From Mogibacterium sp. (GTDB lineage: Bacteria; Bacillota; Clostridia; Peptostreptococcales; Anaerovoracaceae), in contig JAFRDH010000005.1 of NCBI GenBank assembly GCA_017403955.1, forward strand, positions 1 through 64,000: a DNA stretch of 64,000 nt, given 5' to 3'. Of this stretch, positions 18,321 through 27,120 are shown in pieces. The notes beneath the pieces were generated by a model that was not told the DNA's origin, made no database searches, and saw only the letters and a list, made by a program, of their open reading frames with translations. Position 1 is the first letter of the stretch. The number at the start of each line of letters is the position of its first letter. A program made the translations under genes and the position numbers.

Positions 18321-18349
18321 AAAGCGTCCGCGGTTTGCGGACGCTTTTT
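18321..18349. terminator. Terminator after tyrS (possibly bidirectional)
   Basis: AAAGCGTCCGC pairs with GCGGACGCTTT across a 5-nt loop, followed by T. The A-tract on the other side may also serve the minus-strand gene ending at 18361. Confidence 0.9.
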
Positions 18350-18360
18350 GCGTGTTCAGT

Positions 18361-18864
18361 TCAGCGAGCTGCAGACCGGATATCTTTGATGACCAGATAC
18401 AGGCATAACGACCGGATGATAAAACCGGATATCTCCGCCGGCAGTCCGAAGGCTATATTCGCATAGATTGGGATAAGACGTATCAGGAGATCCAGAGAAA
18501 TCAGGGCAGCCGCCGCGTAGTGGACTTTGAGTGATAATGACTCGTTGCCCTTCAGTATGTTCCCCGCGAAGATACCGAGTATCAGAGCAACACCCGGGAG
18601 TATGAAGTACACGATACATTCACTTCCGGTGCTGCCGTAAAGATATGAAAGAAGAAATGCTTCGGCTCGCGTAACAGCGGCCATACCCAGATCAAAAAGA
18701 ACAGAGAAAATGTTCTTGCTGTGCAGTATCCCCATATATACCGGAGCGATGAAAATATACGGAAGCGGAAGGATCGAGATGATCTGGAAGATTTTCACAT
18801 ATAACTCTGCACCGGAAATTCCGCGTCTCACATCGAGGCCATAGGTGAGTCGGTATTTGCTCAT
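18361..18864 (-). CDS. Predicted membrane protein of unknown family
   Basis: 167 residues with about four hydrophobic segments and no motif I recognise. A good GAGGAGGTAA binding site precedes the start, which overlaps the stop of the upstream gene by 4 nt. It is third in a TetR-led minus-strand operon, so it is probably controlled by that regulator. A channel, sensor or efflux accessory role would be a guess. Confidence 0.7.
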   Translation of the reverse strand: MSKYRLTYGLDVRRGISGAELYVKIFQIISILPLPYIFIAPVYMGILHSKNIFSVLFDLGMAAVTRAEAFLLSYLYGSTGSECIVYFILPGVALILGIFAGNILKGNESLSLKVHYAAAALISLDLLIRLIPIYANIAFGLPAEISGFIIRSLCLYLVIKDIRSAAR

Positions 18865-19514
18865 GGCATTACCTCCTCGAGAGTTCGGTCAAGATATTTC
18901 TTGTTGAATGTTGGCGATAAAGTATCCTTTTCGGACACGCTGTAAACTTCCTGCTGTGTCACAGGATCAATAAAAATAACAGTTGAACTGCCGTCTTTGC
19001 TGACATCAGGTGAGGTCATGCTGTACAGATCAAAGAGAGAATTGTTCTCAGGATGGTTGACCGGAAGGAAGGTTCCGCTGACGCATACGAGCTCACCGGA
19101 AGCGCATCTCCCTCTCAGAATGGTGTTCCTGCGTACAGGCTCGAGATCGAAAGTACGGGTATCGATCCTGACAAGATCGCAGAGGGTCATGCCGACATCT
19201 GTGTAGGAGTACTTGTTGATATAAAGCTGATCGTCTTCAAGTACAGCTCCCCAGTCCGAGCCGAAGTCACCCTCAACTCGAAGCTCGGCATTACTCTCGA
19301 AGCCTTCATAGATCCCGCTCGGATCGATCGTCGAATAACGCACCCAAAGTAAAGAGTCTCCGGATCGGTCTTCAGCCTCGATCGGGACCATCTGATTCAC
19401 AATAACGATATGTGCAGCCATATCATATAGTTTGACAGTAACAAAAAGCCCCAGCGCAGAGAAGATTATGATCACTGTGAGCAGGGCATTTGTAGAGAAC
19501 TTTGGATTGTTCAT
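18861..19514 (-). CDS. Membrane-anchored extracellular protein of unknown family
   Basis: 217 residues: a short cytoplasmic N-terminus, one hydrophobic helix at about residues 10-30, then a hydrophilic extracellular domain. I do not recognise the domain. It sits between a TetR regulator and a multi-helix membrane protein and is translationally coupled to the latter, so the two probably act together at the membrane. Confidence 0.7.
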   Translation of the reverse strand: MNNPKFSTNALLTVIIIFSALGLFVTVKLYDMAAHIVIVNQMVPIEAEDRSGDSLLWVRYSTIDPSGIYEGFESNAELRVEGDFGSDWGAVLEDDQLYINKYSYTDVGMTLCDLVRIDTRTFDLEPVRRNTILRGRCASGELVCVSGTFLPVNHPENNSLFDLYSMTSPDVSKDGSSTVIFIDPVTQQEVYSVSEKDTLSPTFNKKYLDRTLEEVMP

Positions 19515-19520
19515 AGGTGT

Positions 19521-20174
19521 TTAATTAGTCTGTTCGATCGCACTGTTGACAAGCAGTCTGATGCAGTTGTTGAGGTATGGTTTGTACTCTTCAAGAGGTA
19601 CCGGCTGCTGATACAGGATAACATCGTGGCATGTCGAACTGACAAGTTCAAGCAGAGTGAACAGGAGGAGTTTCAGATCCTTGATCCTGACATTGTACTC
19701 GCCAAGCTTGTTTATAACATATTGCTCGATGTCCAGGTCCGGGTCGGAACTGTTTGACTGCGAGGTCGGGTAGTTCATTCCCGGTGTGGTGCTTCCGGTA
19801 TAGAAGAGTCCCCAGGAGAGATGCTTGGCGATGAACCGCACAAGAAGATCATCCTTTGCGACAACTTCTACAAGATAGTCAATAATATACACGAAGATAT
19901 CTGCAACATCCATCTGGACGTCGGAGTTCTTCATCTGCTCGTCCAGACTGTTGCAAGCCTCCTGAAGAAGCTGACTTGCCGTGCTCTTGATTACCGCCTC
20001 ACGGATATCTGTTTTATCTTTAAAATACAGATAGAAAGTTCCTTTGGCTACGCCGGCCTTGTGAGTTATATCACGTATTGTCGTCTTGATGAATCCCTCT
20101 GTAGTGAATAACTCGTAGGCACTTTCCATGAGCGCGTTCTTTTTCTTTTGTTTATTGATGTTTACTTTACTCAT
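19521..20174 (-). CDS. TetR-family transcriptional regulator
   Basis: 217 residues. The N-terminal helix-turn-helix (about 15-60) has the family pattern TTIRDITHKAGVAKGTFYLYFKDK; the C-terminal ligand domain is not assignable. It starts 18 nt after AAGGAGACG. A 10-bp inverted repeat at 20211-20247 in the divergent gap toward prmA is its likely operator. It heads an operon with two membrane proteins, probably its targets. Confidence 0.92.
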   Translation of the reverse strand: MSKVNINKQKKKNALMESAYELFTTEGFIKTTIRDITHKAGVAKGTFYLYFKDKTDIREAVIKSTASQLLQEACNSLDEQMKNSDVQMDVADIFVYIIDYLVEVVAKDDLLVRFIAKHLSWGLFYTGSTTPGMNYPTSQSNSSDPDLDIEQYVINKLGEYNVRIKDLKLLLFTLLELVSSTCHDVILYQQPVPLEEYKPYLNNCIRLLVNSAIEQTN

Positions 20175-20210
20175 ATGTCCCGTCTCCTTATTCCACTATT
20201 TAACACCTTT

Positions 20211-20247
20211 GAACATTGCAGGTCAAGCGCACAATCATGCAATGTTC
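20211..20247. promoter_or_regulatory. Inverted repeat, likely TetR operator
   Basis: GAACATTGCA (20211-20220) and TGCAATGTTC (20238-20247) form a perfect 10-bp inverted repeat with a 17-nt spacer between the tetR and prmA starts. Confidence 0.6.
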
Positions 20248-20313
20248 GAAAAACAAGTCTATTGAGCGGCGTTCGTGTTATTATATAGAAAACAAAAAGA
20301 AGGAAAAACTGAT

Positions 20314-21273
20314 ATGAAATATAATGAACTGAAAATAAAAGTCGGAAAAAGCGAGCTTGAGCCTGTGCAGGCAATTCTCATAGAAAACGGTTTTGTCAGT
20401 ATGATGATCGATGATCCTGATGACGCAAGGGATATCATGGAGCATCCGGATACATACAAATATGACTATCTGAATGATGAAATCGCATCTGATCTGGAGA
20501 GAATGCCGGTCATCACATTGTACTTCGAGGACAATGAAGAGGGCGATGCGGAAATGGGCAGAGCAGCTTCGCTGTTAAGTGGTCGTGCAGAGGCGATAAT
20601 GCGCTGCAGTGCCGGCGATGATAGCGAGTGGCTGTACAAGTGGCAGGAATTTTTCAAGCCTTCAAGGGTCGGAGAGCGTATAGTAGTCAAACCGAGCTGG
20701 GAGGATTACCAGGCTGAGCCGGGGGACCTTGTCATAGAAATGGATCCCGGAATGGCTTTTGGCAGCGGCCTTCACGGGACGACTTCCATGTGTATCAAAG
20801 GCCTTGAACGCATCCTCGGCGGGACTTCCGATGCAGCAGGCTCCGGGCCATGCAAAGTCCTCGATGTCGGATGCGGGACAGGTATCCTGGCAATAGCCGC
20901 TGCTTTGCTTGGTGCTGAGGAATGTCTGGGCATAGACATTGATCCGGACGCTGTCAGAGTTGCCCAAGAGAATATAGAGAAGAATCATCTTGCAGACAAA
21001 ATCACTGCGCAGTACGGTGATCTTACAGAGGGCGTTGATTACAAAGCAGACATCGTAGTCGCGAATCTTATGGCGGATCTTGTGATCAGGCTGAGTCCTG
21101 CTGCCTACAGACATGTCAATGACGAAGGTTGGTATATTACCTCAGGAATACTGGATATCAAAGAGGAAATCGTGAGCAGGGCAATAGAAGACGCGGGCTT
21201 TGTCATCAAGGATGTATTAAGTGACGGAGAATGGCGTGCCATCATTGCCCGCAAAGAGACGAATGCTATATAA
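20314..21273 (+). CDS. prmA: Ribosomal protein L11 methyltransferase
   Basis: 319 residues from ATG 20314. The N-terminal L11-recognition domain precedes a class I SAM-dependent methyltransferase domain with DPGMAFGSGLHGTT, then the SAM motif VLDVGCGTGILAIAA and VVANLMADL (the NxxA/N motif). It trimethylates ribosomal protein L11. The open frame extends slightly upstream, but AGAAGGA precedes this ATG. Confidence 0.93.
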   Translation: MKYNELKIKVGKSELEPVQAILIENGFVSMMIDDPDDARDIMEHPDTYKYDYLNDEIASDLERMPVITLYFEDNEEGDAEMGRAASLLSGRAEAIMRCSAGDDSEWLYKWQEFFKPSRVGERIVVKPSWEDYQAEPGDLVIEMDPGMAFGSGLHGTTSMCIKGLERILGGTSDAAGSGPCKVLDVGCGTGILAIAAALLGAEECLGIDIDPDAVRVAQENIEKNHLADKITAQYGDLTEGVDYKADIVVANLMADLVIRLSPAAYRHVNDEGWYITSGILDIKEEIVSRAIEDAGFVIKDVLSDGEWRAIIARKETNAI

Positions 21274-21316
21274 TAGGAACAGATATTAAGAGATGCCATC
21301 CGGCAGGAGGAGTATT

Positions 21317-21772
21317 ATGGTCAAAGAGGTTAGTTTGGAAAAAATGCTCAGCGATGCGACTGAGAATTTTACTACAGGATTTATGTGCTCAGAGTCTGTA
21401 CTCGAGGTGCTTAACAGACATTATGAACTCGGTATCGGCGAGGAAGCTATCGCAATGTCCACAGGGTTCCCGTATGGCTTCGGCGATGGCGGAAATGTTT
21501 GCGGAGCTGTTGCAGGCGCTACTATGGCGCTTGGCAAAGTGTTCGGAAGAACTGTAAAAGGAGACCCGGCTTTCAAGAAATGTATCGATATCGTAAGAGA
21601 ACTGAATGATGATGTCGCTGCGGTCTATTCAACCAACATCTGCCCTGAACTTATCAAGGATTATGATTTCTATGATCCTGAGCGCAAGACACACTGCACC
21701 AACATAGTTCATGTCGTGATCAAATCTTTTGCAAAAATCATGGAAAGAGAATGCGGAGTTGCTGTTAAGTGA
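21317..21772 (+). CDS. C_GCAxxG_C_C family redox-type protein
   Basis: 151 residues from ATG 21317, which follows GGCAGGAGGAG. The spaced cysteines that name the family are visible: one near residue 20 (MCSESV), a CGAVAG-type motif in the middle, and later Cys in NICPEL and THCTN. The family is common in anaerobes, often near redox or transport genes, and is presumed to bind metal or undergo disulfide chemistry. Its function is not established. Confidence 0.82.
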   Translation: MVKEVSLEKMLSDATENFTTGFMCSESVLEVLNRHYELGIGEEAIAMSTGFPYGFGDGGNVCGAVAGATMALGKVFGRTVKGDPAFKKCIDIVRELNDDVAAVYSTNICPELIKDYDFYDPERKTHCTNIVHVVIKSFAKIMERECGVAVK

Positions 21773-21854
21773 TTTGGTCAGTTGACGAGTGAACTTATTA
21801 TTAGTAAAATTTGATTGTAACTTAATTGCCAAAAGGGTAAGGAGGATATAGCCC

Positions 21855-22376
21855 ATGGATATGAATGATGTATTAAAACTGATGCTGAACAGTGGCGCTG
21901 CTGAAGAAGTAGGAAAGAAGACAGGTCTTTCCATGACAGATGCTGCAGAGATCATGGAAGATGTACTCCCTATGCTTCTCAAGGGAATGCAGGGTCAGGC
22001 AACCAACAAGCAAACACAGGATAGCTTCCTGAAGGCACTTACTGATCACAGCAAGGACGACACAAGTGATATTGGCAAGTTCATCAAGAATGTAGATACA
22101 GATGACGGAGCTAAGATCGTAAACCACCTCCTCGGATCACAGAAGGAAGAGCTTGCAGCTAAGGCAAAGGCTAAGAGAAAGAGCGCTGTTGACACTAAGA
22201 CTGTACTCAAGATCATGGCTATTCTTGCTCCGCTCCTGATGTCCAAGATGGGCAGCCAGGCTACTGCAAAGAAGGCAGCAAAGAGCAGTTCAAATGATAT
22301 GGTAGATATAGTCAGCGGACTTCTGGACGGAGTAGATGCAGGCGACGTACTCAAGATCGTCAGCAAGCTCATCTAG
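21855..22376 (+). CDS. DUF937 domain protein
   Basis: 173 residues, mostly helical, with the DUF937 pattern of short helices and GLSxxxAxxxMxxVLPMLLKGMQ near the N-terminus. A Lys/Ala-rich central linker separates it from a second helical part. There is no catalytic motif. The start has a GGAGGATATA site. Cytoplasmic, unknown function; it appears to be monocistronic. Confidence 0.75.
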   Translation: MDMNDVLKLMLNSGAAEEVGKKTGLSMTDAAEIMEDVLPMLLKGMQGQATNKQTQDSFLKALTDHSKDDTSDIGKFIKNVDTDDGAKIVNHLLGSQKEELAAKAKAKRKSAVDTKTVLKIMAILAPLLMSKMGSQATAKKAAKSSSNDMVDIVSGLLDGVDAGDVLKIVSKLI

Positions 22377-22490
22377 TATTTATGATGATTATCTTATAAG
22401 AAGCAAAGCGAAGGATGTCATATAAACATGGCATCCTTTGTCTATAGAGGGAAACTATTACATAGGGATAGTACATCGGAGGGGAATAAT

Positions 22491-23687
22491 ATGGACAGAT
22501 TCAGCTGGGAATGCAGGACCAGGGTAAGATTCGGCAAAGGCTGTGTAAGAGAGTGGCTTCCTGATTTTGTCAGGGAGTACGCAATACCGGGCCGCAAGGT
22601 CATGATCGGATACGGCGGTGGTTCGGTCAAAAGGAACGGCTCATTTGATGATGTCATGGCTGTGCTTCAAGAACTTGGTTATCCGGCAGAGGACATTATT
22701 GAGTTTTCCGGGATCATGTCTAACCCTACACTGTCTAAGATGAGAGAGGGTGCAGCGCTTGCGAGGCAGAATGACGTCGGGCTCATAATCGCGATCGGCG
22801 GAGGCTCTGTAATGGATTGCTGCAAAGCGATCTCTGTACAGGCCGGCTATGATGGTGATGCCTGGGAAGATTTCTGGATCAAGGGCAAACCAATGCTTCA
22901 TGATGTGCTGCCTTGCGGTGTCGTGGTAACAATGCCTGCGACAGGGAGCGAAGTCAACGGCTGCGCTGTTCTTACTAATGAAGAGACCAAGATCAAAACA
23001 GACAGAGATTATGCAGAAGCAAATCCTGTCTTTGCTCTGATGGATCCGGAATATACCCTCACTATGCCTATCAGGCAGATGAAGGCCGGCACCTTTGACA
23101 TACTCTCGCATATCATGGAGACATATTTCAGCTTCCCGGTAGAAGACAATCCTGCAGATGATGTGTCGGAAGGCCTGATGATAGGCCTGATAAGAGATTT
23201 CAGGGCTGCACTCAGAGATCCTCAGGACATACAGGCAAGAAGCAATATCATGTGGACTGCCTCGCTTGCAGAGAACCGCATTATCAAAACCGGCAAGACC
23301 AAGGATTTCGAAGCGCATAATATGGAGCATCAGCTTTCTGCTTATACGAACTGCAATCATGGCGAAGGGCTGGCCGTGCTTCACCCGGTATACTACAGAC
23401 ACATCTACAAAGACGGACTCGGCAAATTTGTCCGCTTTGCAGAAAACGTATGGGGACTTAAACGATCAGATTTTGGCAGTGACGAAGAACTCGCGCTTGC
23501 GGGGATCGACGCTCTCGCAGGACTGATCAAAGAAGCTGGAATGCCGGCAAGCCTCAGGGAACTCGGATTCGGCGCAAAAGAGAAAGAACTTCTCCCGGAG
23601 ATCGCTGCATCCTGCTTCATTTCCGGAGGCGCGTTCAGGCCGATGACTCATGAAGAGATTCTTGAGATATATAATGAATGTTGGTAA
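22491..23687 (+). CDS. Iron-containing alcohol dehydrogenase (BdhA-like)
   Basis: 398 residues, the usual length. It belongs to group III (Fe-dependent) alcohol dehydrogenases. The nucleotide-binding GGGSVMDCCKA and the metal-ligand regions FDILSHIME and EHQLSAYTNCNHGEGLA are present. Probable role: NAD(P)H-dependent reduction of an aldehyde to an alcohol, such as butanol, to dispose of reducing equivalents during fermentation. ATG 22491 follows GGAGGGG and is preferred over an upstream in-frame start. Confidence 0.9.
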   Translation: MDRFSWECRTRVRFGKGCVREWLPDFVREYAIPGRKVMIGYGGGSVKRNGSFDDVMAVLQELGYPAEDIIEFSGIMSNPTLSKMREGAALARQNDVGLIIAIGGGSVMDCCKAISVQAGYDGDAWEDFWIKGKPMLHDVLPCGVVVTMPATGSEVNGCAVLTNEETKIKTDRDYAEANPVFALMDPEYTLTMPIRQMKAGTFDILSHIMETYFSFPVEDNPADDVSEGLMIGLIRDFRAALRDPQDIQARSNIMWTASLAENRIIKTGKTKDFEAHNMEHQLSAYTNCNHGEGLAVLHPVYYRHIYKDGLGKFVRFAENVWGLKRSDFGSDEELALAGIDALAGLIKEAGMPASLRELGFGAKEKELLPEIAASCFISGGAFRPMTHEEILEIYNECW

Positions 23688-23722
23688 AATTAACTCCGGT
23701 AGTACAAAGGAGGACAAGATAA

Positions 23723-24358
23723 TTGGATAATGACAGGAGAGATGCCAGAACCTGGGCGCAGGAATGGAGCATCAGGCAGAGGAACCTCAGAATAATCAAA
23801 GTGCTTGCGATCATAGCTATTATCATCGCGCTGTATTTTGTGATCCACTTTATTACCGTCACGGCGACCAGAACGACTTTCCACTCTGTAGAGGAAATGC
23901 GCGCTGCAATGCAGGGAAGATATGAAACGGACTACTGCGAAGACATTGAAATAATCGGGGACGATGTTACTCTGACATATTATGAAATAAGTCACTATGA
24001 CCCTGATTATGCAGAGAAATACGGCTACAGTGAATATGATGATTCTGTTTATGAAGACTCCGTTGAGAAATGGGATTACAGGAATGGTGTGATCAAGTGC
24101 AGATGGATGGATGACCTGATAATCGACAAGCAGGGCAACATCAGATATTACAACCAGACTTTTGTCAAGACAGATGCTGACAAACCTGTCCCGTTCGACC
24201 GCTCGATCCTTGATCAGGACAGCAGCACAGAGGAGCCTGAGGATTATCTCACCGAGGATGAACTGAATGCATTGGACGCTTCTAAGGACAGTCTTGATCA
24301 GACGGAAGAGGCTGCAGAGGACGCAGGAGTTGTTGCGGCAGACGCAAACGGAGCATAA
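23723..24358 (+). CDS. Single-pass membrane protein of unknown family
   Basis: 211 residues starting with TTG behind a strong AAAGGAGG. A basic N-terminus is followed by one membrane helix at about residues 27-48. The extracellular part is rich in Tyr, Asp and Glu and ends in an acidic low-complexity tail. I do not recognise it. It lies in an apparent operon with lplA, which starts 4 nt after its stop and uses a ribosome binding site inside its 3' end. Confidence 0.7.
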   Translation: MDNDRRDARTWAQEWSIRQRNLRIIKVLAIIAIIIALYFVIHFITVTATRTTFHSVEEMRAAMQGRYETDYCEDIEIIGDDVTLTYYEISHYDPDYAEKYGYSEYDDSVYEDSVEKWDYRNGVIKCRWMDDLIIDKQGNIRYYNQTFVKTDADKPVPFDRSILDQDSSTEEPEDYLTEDELNALDASKDSLDQTEEAAEDAGVVAADANGA

Positions 24359-24362
24359 ATAA

Positions 24363-25340
24363 ATGAGACTTGTCGTCATCAAAACGGATATAACAGATCC
24401 ATACAGGAATCTTGCTTGTGAAGAGGCGCTTACGTTCTCTGCCGAGGACGGAGTGGTCACGCTTTTCCTTTGGCAGAATGCACACACTGTAGTGATCGGC
24501 AAGAACCAGAACCCCTGGAGAGAGTGCAATGTCGAGCGCATCAAGGAAGACGGCATCTATCTTGCGCGCAGAATGTCCGGCGGCGGTGCGGTCTACCACG
24601 ATATGGGGAACCTGAATTTCACTTTTATCGCAAGAGACGGCTTTTTCGATATCGAGAAGCAGACCGATGTCATTTTGCTCGCTTGCAGGATCCTCGGGAT
24701 CAAAGCAAACAAGACGGGACGCAATGACCTGACTGTCGAAGGCAAGAAGTTCTCGGGTCACGCATATTTTTCATCTAACGGATACAATTACCACCACGGC
24801 ACTGTGATGATGGATGTCGTTCCTGAGGACCTGCCCAAATACTTAAGAGTTTCCGAGGCCAAGCTGAAGTCGAAGGGCGTGGCGTCGGTCAGATCAAGAG
24901 TGACGAATCTCAAAGAATATCTTCCGGAGATGTCCCGCGAAGATATGATAACTGAGATGCAGGACGCCATGATTAGGGCTGCCGAAAGGACCTACGGGAT
25001 CAAAGCGGAATTTGCTGATATGCCTGAGATCGATCCGGGTTACTATGAGAAGTATTCCTCTGAAGAATGGCGTCTGGGGACTAAGATCCCATTTGAAAAA
25101 GAGATAGAGCACAAGTTCGACTGGGGGGAAGTCGAGATACAGCTTTCTATGAAAGGCGAAACGATCAAAGCCTGCAGGATCTATTCCGATGCACTTGAGA
25201 CAGAAGTTTTCGGAGCAGTGGAGCAGATGCTTACAGGCTGCAGATATGATGCAGGAGATATTTTGAAGCTCAAACTTCCGAGAGGTATATCGGCTACGGC
25301 ATATGATATACTTGAGTTGATCGCATCATCCATAGAGTAG
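24363..25340 (+). CDS. lplA: Lipoate-protein ligase
   Basis: 325 residues. It attaches lipoate to carrier proteins such as GcvH. The catalytic domain has RRMSGGGAVYHD and the lipoyl-AMP-binding Lys segment GRNDLTVEGKKFSGHAY; a C-terminal accessory domain follows. The neighbouring lpdA and the gcv genes indicate that its main target here is the glycine cleavage H protein. GGAG in the 3' end of the preceding gene serves as ribosome binding site. Confidence 0.93.
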   Translation: MRLVVIKTDITDPYRNLACEEALTFSAEDGVVTLFLWQNAHTVVIGKNQNPWRECNVERIKEDGIYLARRMSGGGAVYHDMGNLNFTFIARDGFFDIEKQTDVILLACRILGIKANKTGRNDLTVEGKKFSGHAYFSSNGYNYHHGTVMMDVVPEDLPKYLRVSEAKLKSKGVASVRSRVTNLKEYLPEMSREDMITEMQDAMIRAAERTYGIKAEFADMPEIDPGYYEKYSSEEWRLGTKIPFEKEIEHKFDWGEVEIQLSMKGETIKACRIYSDALETEVFGAVEQMLTGCRYDAGDILKLKLPRGISATAYDILELIASSIE

Positions 25341-25451
25341 TGATTCAAGAGGCCGGATCGAACGGCTCAATAATCATATTATTTCCTATTTCCCCTAACG
25401 CTCTGCCGTGATGAAGGCAGGGTAGAATAAGACTCAAAGAAAGGTGTAATT

Positions 25452-26843
25452 ATGAGCAATTATCAGTATGATCTTCTGATTATCGGCGCTGGCCCTGGCG
25501 GTTATGAAGCTGCATTCTACGCACAGGAACTCGGACTGAAGGTAGCTGTTGCAGAGAAGGATAAAGTAGGCGGAACATGTCTCAACCGCGGATGCATTCC
25601 GACCAAAGCACTGATGCACTCATCTGATGTATACAGAGATGCTGCCCACGGGGCAGAGGTAGGCGTAGAGGTGGATGGCCTCAGAGCTAATCGCGTCAGG
25701 ATCGGCGAGAGAAAAGACGAAGTGCTTGACACCCTGAGAAAGGGAATCTCCGGGCTTCTCAAGAAGAAGAAAATCGACCTTCTCGAAGGAACTGCTACTG
25801 TTGCCGGAGAGAACACAGTAAGCATCACTAATGCACAGGGTGGCACTCTTGTAGCAACTGCAGAGCGTATCCTCGTGGCTACCGGATCAAAACCTTTTGC
25901 TCCTCCTATTCCGGGTCACGATCTTCCGGGCGTTATCGACAGTACTGAGCTGATCGAGATGGGCGGAGAAGAGATCCCTGAATTCGTCATCATTGGCGGC
26001 GGTGTTATCGGAATCGAATTCGCTACTATTTATGCAGACCTCGGAGATCACGTAACAATTATCGAAGGACTGGACAGACTTTTGCCGGTGATCGATAAGG
26101 AAATCGGCCGCAGCATCAAGATGACTCTTGAGAAGAAGGGCGTAGACGTCCACGTCAGCTCACCTGTCAAGAAGATCGAGCAGGACGGCGACAAGCTGGT
26201 AGTAACTCTTACCAACAAGAAGGGTGAAGAAGTTTCGGTCAAAGCAGACAAAGTTCTCATGTGCGTAGGCAGAAGACCTAACACGGCAGGCGTGTTCAGC
26301 GATGATCTCCTCAAGCAGTACCCTGATCTCGCAGACGCAAAGGGATTCATCCACGTTGATGAGCAGTATAAGACAGTAGTTCCAAGCGTATATGCTATCG
26401 GAGACTGCATCGGCGGAGTACAGCTTGCGCATGTTGCATCTGCAGAAGGCCGCAACGCTGTTGCATTGATGACCGGTCATGAAGCAACGATCAACATGGG
26501 AACAGTTCCTAGCTGCATCTACACTGATCCTGAGATCGCTGTAGTCGGAATGACAGCAGATGAAGCAAAGGAAGCAGGAATCGACGTAGTTACCAAGAAG
26601 TATCCTATGTCTGCAAACGGCAAGACGATCATCGCAGGCCTCGACAGAGGTTTTGTAAAGCTTGTTGCAAGAGCAGATGACCACAAGATGATCGGCGCAC
26701 ATCTCCTCTGCGGAAGAGCATCCGACCTCATCGGCGAGCTCTCAGTAGCAATTGGAAGAGGAATGACACTGGAAGAAGTAGCAAACATCATCCACCCACA
26801 CCCATCATTCGCAGAAGCAATCATGGAAGCGGCAAGACTGTAG
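25452..26843 (+). CDS. lpdA: Dihydrolipoyl dehydrogenase (glycine cleavage L protein)
   Basis: 463 residues. An FAD/NAD flavoprotein that reoxidises dihydrolipoyl groups. The N-terminal FAD motif (GAGPGGYEAA), the redox-active disulfide GGTCLNRGCIPTK, the NAD-binding GGGVIGIEFA and the C-terminal HPHPSFAEA (active-site His-Glu) are all intact. There is no fused lipoyl domain. It follows lplA and precedes the convergent gcv operon, so it most likely serves glycine cleavage. Confidence 0.95.
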   Translation: MSNYQYDLLIIGAGPGGYEAAFYAQELGLKVAVAEKDKVGGTCLNRGCIPTKALMHSSDVYRDAAHGAEVGVEVDGLRANRVRIGERKDEVLDTLRKGISGLLKKKKIDLLEGTATVAGENTVSITNAQGGTLVATAERILVATGSKPFAPPIPGHDLPGVIDSTELIEMGGEEIPEFVIIGGGVIGIEFATIYADLGDHVTIIEGLDRLLPVIDKEIGRSIKMTLEKKGVDVHVSSPVKKIEQDGDKLVVTLTNKKGEEVSVKADKVLMCVGRRPNTAGVFSDDLLKQYPDLADAKGFIHVDEQYKTVVPSVYAIGDCIGGVQLAHVASAEGRNAVALMTGHEATINMGTVPSCIYTDPEIAVVGMTADEAKEAGIDVVTKKYPMSANGKTIIAGLDRGFVKLVARADDHKMIGAHLLCGRASDLIGELSVAIGRGMTLEEVANIIHPHPSFAEAIMEAARL

Positions 26844-26868
26844 TTTTTATTTAAAGCGGAATTAATAA

Positions 26869-27019
26869 GACCTCCAAGGGCTTACTTTTCGGTACACGGC
26901 TCTCGCCTCTGCCGGCTTTACGCAGCGGTTCTAAGCTCTGACTTCGTCCTGCGGACTCGTCAGTCACTAAGAACCGGCTACCGGCAAGGTACCTCTAAGT
27001 AAGCCCTTGGAGGTCTTTT
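26869..27019 (+). terminator. lpdA terminator with a very large loop
   Basis: The 17-bp perfect stem GACCTCCAAGGGCTTAC (26869-26885) with its complement at 26999-27015 is followed by TTTTA. Instead of a small loop it encloses about 110 nt, the second structured element. The element seems to have inserted into, or been captured by, the terminator loop. Confidence 0.7.
26887..26998. repeat. Structured repeat element, copy B
   Basis: The same fold as copy A with different stem sequences: GGTAC (26891-26895) with GTACC (26989-26993), GCCGG (26911-26915) with CCGGC (26981-26985), CGGTTCT (26926-26932) with AGAACCG (26970-26976), CTGAC (26938-26942) with GTCAG (26959-26963), and GTCC-TGC-GGAC at the tip. 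Unpaired blocks match copy A. The paired changes are covariation-like support for an RNA or single-stranded DNA structure. Confidence 0.75.
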
Positions 27020-27120
27020 ATAGTGCCGCAGAAAATAAAACCAACAGGCTCGCACGCGGAAGTAAGGGCGGAATGAGGATATGGATACTGAACCGGCATC
27101 ATAATTACAAGATCGAGCAG

